In this document: in pieces, positions 1-8,174 of the stretch
Layout: each line of letters starts with the position of its first letter
How positions within the stretch are numbered: position 1 is the stretch's first letter
Assembly: GCA_001275005.1 (NCBI GenBank)
Contig: JWZX01002007.1
Span: forward strand, 1-13,603
Source of the DNA: Chrysochromulina tobinii
Lineage: Eukaryota; Haptophyta; Prymnesiales; Chrysochromulinaceae
Length of the DNA stretch: 13,603 nt
Reading direction: 5' to 3'
Position numbers and translations under genes: made by a program
Notes under the pieces: model-generated
The model's input: the letters and a program-made list of their open reading frames with translations, nothing else
What the model was told of the DNA's origin: nothing
Database searches by the model: none

Positions 1-40
1 GGGAGCGCCCTCGGGGCGATCTCGATGCGATCTCGGCGTC

Positions 41-1194
41 TCAGGTGCGCCTCAGATTGTCGAGGCGCCGCTGCAGCTCCGCATCGAGATCGCCGCCGCC
101 CGCGTCGCCGCCGCCGCCGCCCGCGTCGCCGCCTGAAGCGCCCGCGGACACGGCCTGCGGCGCGGCCGCGCCCGCCCCGGCGCCCGCGGAGGACATACCC
201 GACGGAGCCTCCTTCATTGTGTTGCCTACCTCGATGCCAAGCTCGGCCATGATACCACCTGCGACGGTGACCATCGGCGACGATCGGTGTCAGTGGAGGA
301 GGGTGGGGTTGCAAGACAGGACGCAAGACGAGTCGCAAGTGATCGCAAGTGGGTTCGCAAGACGGGACGCAAGCCGGGACGCGAGCCGAGACGCGAGATG
401 AATGCGTGGATGCGAGATGAATGCGAGATGAATGCGAGATGGACGCGAGATGAATGCGTGGACGCGAGATCGTACCGAGCACTGCATCCTCCTCCTTGGG
501 AAATCAAGGGGAATCAAGGGAGATCAAGAGACATCGTACCGAGCACTGCATCCTCCTCGTCCTCGTCCTCATCATCGGCGAAGGCCTCGTCCATCGCGTC
601 CGACATCATCTCCTCCTTCATCCCCATGATCTCGTTCTGCTGCTCGAAGTCGGCCATGATCTGCCCACGCGAGATCACGCGTGCGAGAGAAAGAGACGAT
701 GAGAGAGACGTCATCAAGAGACGCGGCAGCTGATCCGACGCTAGGCGGCGGCAGACGGAGCGGGCACGGGCGCCACAGCGCGCCTTACGGACAGATCCGG
801 CGGTGGCGGCGCGAGCTTCACGTACCTTTTGGATCTGCGGCATGTTCATCTTCTGGTTCATCCGCGCCATGATCTTGGTGATGCCCTTCATAGACGCCGC
901 CATCTGCTGCGACGACTGCATTGTCGTTAACCGGAGTGAGACCGCCTCCAAGTGCGACTTCATCTTGTACATCTTTTTGATGTAGTTGCGTGTGCGCACG
1001 AGGTCCTTGGCCTTGATCTTCGCCGCGTCCATGTGACCATCCTTGGCTGCCTTCTTGATTTCTGTCATCAGCTTCTTTTCATTGCGCTCAAGCGTCGTGC
1101 GCTCGCGGTCCATCTCGCGCACGCTCTTCTTGATACCGCGCTGGTACTCCTTCATTCGCTGCGCAGGCGTCTTTCCTACGCCAAACAGGTCCAT
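41..1194 (-). CDS. VPS2: ESCRT-III subunit, Vps2/CHMP2 family (3 exons)
   Basis: ESCRT-III subunits polymerise on membranes and are disassembled by Vps4 during endosomal sorting, cytokinesis and membrane repair. Exons read on the minus strand are 1194-826, 660-540 and 258-41 (369+121+218 nt), giving 235 residues; human CHMP2A is about 222. The N-terminus starts MDLFG with the usual basic helix (KTPAQRMKEYQRGIKK). The core helices run to PQIQK, where intron 1 falls, and continue IMADFEQQNEIMGMKEEMM after splicing, matching the family across the junction. Exon 3 has a Gly/Ala-rich linker and ends in a textbook MIM1 motif (DAELQRRLDNLR plus RT) that binds the Vps4 MIT domain. I chose the ATG at 1194 because the family begins MDLFG; an in-frame ATG further upstream (near 1281) would add an unfamiliar extension. 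Splice sites are GTACGTG/CAG for intron 1 and GTACGATG/CAG for intron 2. It is divergent from the cyclophilin gene. Family assignment is firm; CHMP2A versus CHMP2B type is less certain. Confidence 0.93.
259..539 (-). repeat. CHMP2 intron 2 with duplicated exon end and short tandem repeats
   Basis: 281 bp intron. A 26 bp copy of the end of exon 2 plus its donor (533-558) recurs at 469-494, a 64 bp offset, so a second intact donor lies inside the intron. Between about 318 and 470 the sequence is degenerate repeats built from GACGCAAG and GCGAGATGAAT words. A separate set of AATCAAGGGG-type decamers fills 502-525. The acceptor is CAG at 259-261 and exon 3 begins with GT. Confidence 0.8.
661..825 (-). 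other. CHMP2 intron 1
   Basis: 165 bp intron with donor GTACGTG and acceptor GGGCAG. It is a multiple of three (55 codons) and has no in-frame stop, so the reading frame stays open through it. Splicing is inferred because removing it joins two segments that are contiguous in the CHMP2 family. It has no CAATCAG satellite, unlike the neighbouring gene's introns. Confidence 0.85.
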
Positions 1195-1394
1195 GGTTAA
1201 GAGAGGAGCTTGCGAAGCGTGTGACTGCTTTGCGAGCGCTTCGCAAGCAAACCCGCTTTTCTTCACGACACGACACCGCATCGTTCACACGGTCGTTAAC
1301 CTCCGTGCGTTGGGGTTGTGCCTCACTTTCAACCGAGCGCCGCATTTCTGTGACGAAATGGGTCATCATCTCATTTATCTCCGACCGACGCGTA
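1195..1394. promoter_or_regulatory. divergent intergenic region / putative bidirectional promoter
   Basis: 200 bp separate the CHMP2 start (minus) from the cyclophilin start (plus), so both promoters and 5' UTRs must lie here or overlap. I see no convincing TATA box. The main visible structure is the inverted repeat at 1208-1248. Confidence 0.55.
1208..1248. repeat. 12 bp perfect inverted repeat in CHMP2 5' leader
   Basis: GCTTGCGAAGCG at 1208-1219 is the exact reverse complement of 1237-1248, with a 17 nt loop. It lies 14-54 bp upstream of the CHMP2 ATG, so it could be a stem-loop in the 5' UTR or a dyad binding site in the shared promoter. Confidence 0.7.
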
Positions 1395-2092
1395 ATGCTT
1401 TTCGTGCTCGTGAGCGCCTCGGCGCTCGTCGTGGCCCCACGAGGCGCCGTTACGCACAAATTGCGCGGCGGCGATGTCAAAAACATGGACTTCTTCAAGC
1501 AGTTCATGCCTAAGTCGCTGCCGACTGATGCCCCAGTGACAACGACCGTGTACTTTGACATGACAATTGGTAACCCTATCCCTATCCCTAACCCCAACCC
1601 GAACCCGAACCCTGACCTACCCCCCCCAACTCAGGCGGCAAGCCGGCTGGTCGTATCGAGATGGGTCTCTTCGGCGGCGTGGTGCCGAAGACAGCCGAAA
1701 ACTTTCGCGCGCTGTGCACGGGCGAGAAGGGCTTTGGTTACGCAGGTTCGCCATTTCATCGGGTGATTCCTGGCTTCATGTGCCAGGGCGGTGACTTTAC
1801 GAATGAGAATGGCACCGGTGGCAAGTCCATCTATGGGAGTAAGTTTGCCGATGAGAACTTCGACCTCGGCCACGGTGGCCCAGGCTGCTTGTCCATGGCG
1901 AACGCTGGACCCAACACGAACGGCTCCCAGTTCTTCATCTGCACGTCAGACACGTCCTTTCTCGATGGGAAGCACTGCGTGTTTGGAAAGGTCACCAAAG
2001 GCATGGACGTTGTCAAGCTGATTGAGGCAGTTGGCTCCAGCAGCGGTAAGACGCGCCAGGAGGTGCGCGTTGCCGCCAGCGGCCAGCTGTAA
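1395..2092 (+). CDS. cyclophilin-type peptidyl-prolyl cis-trans isomerase with N-terminal leader (2 exons)
   Basis: Catalyses cis-trans isomerisation of X-Pro bonds. Exons 1395-1569 and 1635-2092 give 210 residues. The cyclophilin domain covers about residues 47-210 and contains the active-site run [15 protein letters not shown] (catalytic Arg about 101), GTGGKSIYG, and [15 protein letters not shown]. The family's DGKHxVFG is DGKHCVFG here, with the active-site His about 172. The position of the cyclosporin-contacting Trp (Trp121 in human CypA) is Phe here (TSFLDGKH). The ATG at 1395 was chosen because it gives a short hydrophobic leader ([15 protein letters not shown]), like a signal peptide. 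In an alga with a secondary plastid that could mean ER/secretory or bipartite plastid targeting; the sequence does not decide which. An in-frame ATG at 1221 would only add a low-quality extension. Divergent from CHMP2 and convergent with the REV3 gene. Confidence 0.95.
1570..1634 (+). repeat. cyclophilin intron made of telomere-like C-rich hexamers
   Basis: 65 bp intron splitting a Gly codon, GTAACC to CTCAG. Most of it is hexamers CCCTAT, CCCTAT, CCCTAA, CCCCAA, CCCGAA, CCCGAA, CCCTGA, a degenerate series around the CCCTAA telomere unit. It also serves as an extended pyrimidine tract ahead of the acceptor. Confidence 0.85.
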
Positions 2093-2261
2093 AAAGTGAA
2101 GATGTGTGCGAACACAAGAGCGACCCGTCTGCTCATACGTGCTCTCAAGCTATCGACTGAGACGACTAACTTCTCTCGTCTCTAAGTACTAGAGGACCGC
2201 TACCAAGACTGAAAGCTAGTGCTAAAGAGAGTAAAGAGTTCTACGTTGACATGTACTAAGA
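2093..2261. other. convergent 3' spacer
   Basis: 169 bp between the stop codons of the cyclophilin (plus) and REV3 (minus) genes, so it must hold both 3' UTRs and poly(A) sites. It is less GC-rich than the surrounding coding DNA. I see no clear AATAAA signal or further gene. Confidence 0.6.
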
Positions 2262-5200
2262 CTACCAAGCCAGCTCATCGTCGTCCTCGTCCCCCTTGTC
2301 GCCCCGCCCCGCCCTTCTTGCGAGGCTCCCCAAGTGGTCGACGGCGGTCGTGTACTGGCGCTGCAGCTTGAGGCGCGAGTACAGGTGCGGGCAATCGAGG
2401 TTTCGGCACTCGATCGGCCCCACGCGCGCCGCCGAGCAGCGCAGGCAGTGCGCCACCAATGCATGCACGCGCGCCTCAAGCAAGTTTCGTCTCGTGGTGA
2501 GAGCGACCGTTGAGGTCAACCGATCGTCGGCGCACTCAGCGCATAGGAGCGCGGGGCAGGGCTTGTCGCACAAGATGCAGTGGCTCGACTCGAAGTAGCC
2601 GACGATCGTGGCGCCGTGACGGGCGCGCTGGGCGACCGCTGCCGGTAGAGCGCGGTCGAGCGGCGCGCGGCGCGAGCGGCGCATCTCCTGCTTGTACCTG
2701 TGGGGAAGAGGCGAGGGCGCCGTGGTGAGCACTTGCATGCAGGGATCGCCATCGGCGCCTTTCGCGTGTACCTGTGGGGAAGAGGCGAGGGCGCCGTGGT
2801 GAGCACTTGCATGCAGAGGGGCCATGCGGTCGCGAGCGCATCTCGAGCTTGTACCAAATGAAGACGTCGACGCCGATCAGCGAAAAGATGCGCCCGAGCG
2901 CTGGCAAGATGCGATTCAGGATGTAGTACGATGCATCCGGGCGAGGCGCCTGCCACCGCGCCGCGTCGGGCACTCCGTGCGGCGGGAAGAGGAGGACTTC
3001 GGGGCGCTGTGCCGAGTCGCGCAGCCGAGCGGACTCCTGATGAAGGGGGTCATCAGAGGTCATCAGAGGGGGGCGCTGTGCCGAGTCGCGCAGCCGAGCG
3101 GACTCCTGATGAAGGGGGTCATCAGAGGTCATCAGAGGGGGGCGCTGTGCCGAGTCGCGCAGCCGAGCGGACTCCTGATGAAGGGGGCAATCAGAGGCCA
3201 TCAGAGGGGGGCGCTGTGCCGAGTCGCGCAGCCGAGCGGACTCCTGATGAAGGGGGCAATCAGCATGCAATCAGAAGGTGCAGCCGAGCTGACTCCTACC
3301 GCGACACGACGATGAGGGGGGTCATCAGAGGTCATCAGACGCCATCAGGCGCCATCCGCGGCACTCGCCTGCCGCGACACGACGATGAAGGGGATCCTCT
3401 CGCCTGTCTGGGCCTTGTCGTTCGGGTCGATCTGCTGACGGTGGCGCGCGACCTGAGCGCCCGGGGGAGCGCTCTCCTCCGACTTGTACGTGCCCAGGCG
3501 CACCTGATGAGGGGGGCAATCAGCATGCAATCACTCTATCCGACTTGTACGTGCCCAGGCGCACCTGATGAGGGGGGCAATCAGCATGCAATCACTCTCT
3601 CCGACTTGCACCTGCCCAGGAGCACCTATGCCCATTGGAGGAAATGGTTGGCAATCAGCGGTGGCAATCAGCGCTCGCCATCGGTGGCAATCAGCGGTGG
3701 CAATCAGCGGTGGCAATCATTCGCAATCAGCCGTGGCCATCCGTGGTAATCAGCGGTCAACAGACGTCATCACTGGTCATCAGGCGCACCTCATTCGCAA
3801 AGACGAGATCGAGCAGACTCGCTCGCCCGCACTGCAGCTTGTCACATTGACGAAGCACGTACGCCTTGACCGCCGAGATATCCCCCGAGGTGAAGAGCAA
3901 TCGGAGCGCTTTCTCGACGATCTTGCGTTCAGCAGCGCACCTGTGGCAATCCGTGGCACTCAGCAGTGGCAATCCGTGGCAATCCGTGGCAATCAGTGGC
4001 ACTCAGTGGCACTCAGTGGCACTCAGTGGCACTCAATGGCACTCAGTGGCACTCAGCAGCGCACCCGTCGCGGCGGATAGTCTCGATGCCTTTCGCGTCG
4101 AGACGAGGCGATGCATGCTCGTGCTCGTACATGTAGCCCACGTACCTATAGCCATCAGAGGCAATCAGTGGCAATGAAGAGGCCATCAGTGGCCATCAGA
4201 GGCCATCAGTGGCCATCATCTCGGGCACAGGTAGCCCATGTACCTCTTCTTGGTGCACAGGACGCACGGGTGGTACACCTTCTCCATCTCGAGCTCCATG
4301 GGATGCGGATTCGCAGCGGTCACCTGCAATTAGAGGCAATCAGAGGCAATCAGAGGCAATCATCTCCATCTCGAGCTCCATGGGATGCGGATTCGCAGCT
4401 GTCACCTGCAATTAGAGGCAATCAGTGACAATCAGTGACACCCATACGCAATCCTCACGCTCAACCCGTATGTCTCTAATCAGCATGCAATCAAGGGCCT
4501 CACCTCGGCGGCGATCTGGCGCCCCGTGATGAAGGCCTGCAATCAGCATGCAATCAAGGGCCTCACCTCGGCGGCGATCTGGCGCCCCGTGATGAAGGCC
4601 TGCAATCAGCATGCAATCAAGGGCCTCACCTCGGCGGCGATCTGGCGCCCCGTGATGAAGGCCTGCTGCCGTGATTGGCCCTCGAGGAGCACGAAGAGCG
4701 AGTCCGTGTCGCCGTAGATCACCCTAGCACCCCAGCTTGGGTGTTGGTTCACGTGGGCGATGGTCCGCTGCAGGGTCTCTCGCCCAGTCTGCACTCGGAC
4801 GCAATCAGAGGCTATTAAGAGGCAATCAATATGCAATCCGATTCCATCGGAGGCAATCAGAGGCAATCACGATGCACTCAGAGTCCATCAGAGGCGGTGT
4901 CTCTCCCAATCACGAGCACTCACCTGCACGATGGCGTCGGCCAGGTGCACGTTGGGCATTCGGCCCGAAAAGGAAGCCGAGGTGTAACCGTAAGTGACGT
5001 TGGCAATGAGCTTGAGCCCAAACTGTCGCGCGTTGAGCGTTCGATGGAGGGCCGAGCCCACCTGATGAGGGAGGCAATCATGTGCAATCAGGTGCAATCA
5101 GGTGCAATCATGTGCAATCATGTGCAATCAGAGGCGCCTCGAGCTCAGCACGCTCGCTCGATGGAGGGCCGAGCCCACCGGTACTTGCTTCATCGCGCGT

Positions 5201-5430
5201 TTGACCATGAAGCGCGTCTCGAGGATCTCCGTGAGCAACCGCGGCAGCACCCCGCGCCGCGTGCGGGCTGTCGTGAAGAGGAAGCCGTTGGGCGACGCAT
5301 GCAAGCCGGGTAAGGGAGGGACGTTGCCGTTGGGCGACGCATGCATGCCGGGTAAGGGAGGGACGTTGCCGGTACACTTGTGGTTGGCATCAGGCCCCCC
5401 GTACCCTTCATGGTCGCCGCTGCCGCCGCT

Positions 5431-5469
<39 letters not shown>

Positions 5470-8174
5470 TCCACCTCCGCCGCCGTCGCCCGAGGGCCCT
5501 TGATTGACTCTGAGAGGCTCTGATTGGCACTGCGAGGTCGAGCTGGACGGTTGAGCATCCGCGAGATTGCAGCCGTTGGAGAGCCGTTGGAGGCATGCAT
5601 GCAACTGGGCGGCTGGTGAACGGAGTGCATGCGCCTCGCGCGCGCTGACGAAACCTCGAACCGAAAGGTCCAGGCAGCCAAACTTGAGGGGGGTGCGCCG
5701 AGGACCCCCACCATCGCCGCCCATGCCGCCCATGCCTGCATCGAGGGTTCTTCGTATGCCGTCGATGGGGCCAAGGCATGTCGAGTAGCAGTAATTGTAT
5801 GCGATGATCACCTGCCACATCATCGAGGCGATCGTCGAGGCCATCGCACGCAATGAGGTGCCATCCGAGGTCATCAGAGACCATCAGAGGCCATCAGAGC
5901 TCATCAGAGCTCGTCGGAGCTCATCAGTGTTCATTACCGATGGGTAGAGAGACCGAAAGTCGAGCACGACCACCGGTGACGTGTACAGCCGCCCCTCCGG
6001 CTCCATGATCAGAGGCAGGCACGTGAGGCTGTCCTGCTCGGCCACCTGATGAGGGAGGCAATCCAATCTAATTAGAGCCAATCAAAGGCAGGCACGTGAG
6101 GCTGTCCTGCTCGGCCACCTGCCGGCAGGGACCATTGGAGGTCATCAGTGGTCATCAGTGGTCATCAGTGGTCATCAGTGGTCATCATAGGTCATCAGTG
6201 GTCACCAGTGGTCATTAGAGGTCATCAGAGGGATCATTAGAGGTCATCAGAGGGATCATCAGAGGTCATCAGAGGGATCATCAGAAGCCATCCAGACGAA
6301 ACTCAGAAGCGTAATCAATGGTCATCAAGGGTGCTCACCTGCTTCTTATCAGGCGAGGCGAGCACGAAGTCCTGCGTGCGGCACAGGCGTAGCAGCATGG
6401 ACTCGACACGGTACTGGGAGCCGCGCGTGATGACGCTGTGGAAGTCGATCCCAAGAGCGCTGTGGTGAGCACTGGCATGCAAGGCAGGTCATATCAGTGG
6501 CAATCAGCGCACCTGTGGAAGTCGATCCCGAAGACACGAGCAAGCTCCGACGTACGTGCGATCGTCTCCATTGCATCTGCGATCCGTAACGTGAGCGTGG
6601 CACGACGCCCAAAGTGACGAAGCACGCGCACGCGCGCGTCGTCGCGGCGCGGCGCCCCCACTGGGCGCCCCAACTGGGCGCCCACGACGGCGCCACCCAC
6701 GGCGCCACTGCCCGCCACGGCGCCGCCCACGACGGCGCCGCCCACGACGGCGCCGCCCACGTCATCCTTCGCGGTCCACCATCCGGTGAGCGTCTTGTGG
6801 GAAAAGAGAGGCACGCGCTCGTTGAGCACCTTGGCGGCCACGTGCTCGAGCGTGTACGTCAGATGCAATCAGATGCAATCAGTGGGTCAATCAGATGCAA
6901 TCAGATGCAATCAGATGCACCTTGGCGGCCACGTGCTCGAGCGTGTACGAGGTGAGCTGGAGCTCGGCGCGCGCGCACCTGCAATCAGAGGCAATCAGAG
7001 GTAATTACGATGCAATCAGAGGCAATCGAGCTCCATCAAGTAGGGTCCTCAGATGCAATCGAGCTCCATCAAGTAGGGTCCTCAGATGCAATCGAGCTCC
7101 ATCAAGTAGGGTCCTCAGATGCAATCGAGCTCCATCAAGTAGGGTCCTCAGATGCAATCGAGCTCCATCGAGTAGGGTCCTCAGATGCAATCGAGCTCCA
7201 TCGAGTAGGGTCCTCAGACGCAATCAGACGCACCGCCACAGGTTGATGAGTACACGGCCGATGATCTTGATGCCGCTAGCGACGAGAGCTCCCCACTGGT
7301 CCTCCATCACCTGCCAATCAGTGGCAATCAGTGGCAATCAGTGGCAATCAGTGGCAATCAGTGGCAATCAGAGCTCCCCACTGGTCCTCCATCACCTGCC
7401 AATCAGTGACAATCATATGCAATCAGTGGCAATCAGAGCTCCCCACTGGTCCTCCATCACCTGCCAATCAGTGGCAATCAGTGGCCATCAGTGGCAATCA
7501 GAGCTCCCCACTGGTCCTCCATCACCTGCCAATCAGTGGCAATCAGTGGCAATCAGTGGCCATCAGTGGCAATCAGAGCTCCCCACTGGTCCTCGATCTC
7601 TTGGCAATGAGTGGCCATCAGTGGCAATCAGATGCAATCAGATGCAATCAGAGGCACTCACCTCGTTCGGACTGGACTTGTCCGGGGTGCGCCCGAGCTG
7701 CCGAATGAGGGGTGGCTCGATGCCGAGCACGTTCGCACGATCGATTAGGAAGCCAATCGACGCCTGGCGCACGTCCCAGCCAATGAGCATGTCGGCATCC
7801 ACCGTGCGCACGAGTTTCGCAAACGTGATGAGCAGCTCAACCTGCAATCACATGAGATGCAATCACATGAGATGCAATCACATGTGATGCAAACGTGATG
7901 AGCAACTCAACCTGCAATCACATGCACTCACATGCACTCAAGGAGGCCTTCAGAGAGGCCATCAGAGGAGGCGATCAGAGGCGATCAGCAGCAATCATCA
8001 GCAATCATCAGCAATCAGCAGCAATCAGCCCCACCTCGCTGTGCACGATGATCCATTCGGCTGTGGGGAAATCGCCGGAGAGCAGCCCGCGGTAGCGCCG
8101 TACTGAGCGCTGCGCCGCCGCGACGTCTTCGTCCTCATCAGCACGAAGCAATAGCAGGTGACGCAACACGCTGC

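Noticed and set aside
25-733. Plus-strand ORFs rich in Arg/Pro/Ser
   Set aside because: Antisense to CHMP2 exons 2-3 and its repeat-filled intron.
1221-1394. Upstream in-frame ATG extending the cyclophilin by 58 residues
   Set aside because: The extension is arginine/serine-rich without family similarity and would overlap the dyad and divergent promoter.
2931-3749. Long plus-strand ORF with repeated GAVPSRAAERTPDEGG-like units
   Set aside because: It is the antisense shadow of the duplicated exon edges in REV3 intron 18 and neighbouring exons.
7005-7223. Six regular 33 bp repeats resembling a CRISPR or leucine-rich-repeat ORF
   Set aside because: Units are head to tail without unique spacers, so not CRISPR. 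The repeat ORFs exist only because 33 is a multiple of three, and the array lies inside a REV3 intron.
6895-7887. 330-codon plus-strand ORF
   Set aside because: Made of translated intronic satellite and exon-edge copies; antisense to REV3 exons that match the family.
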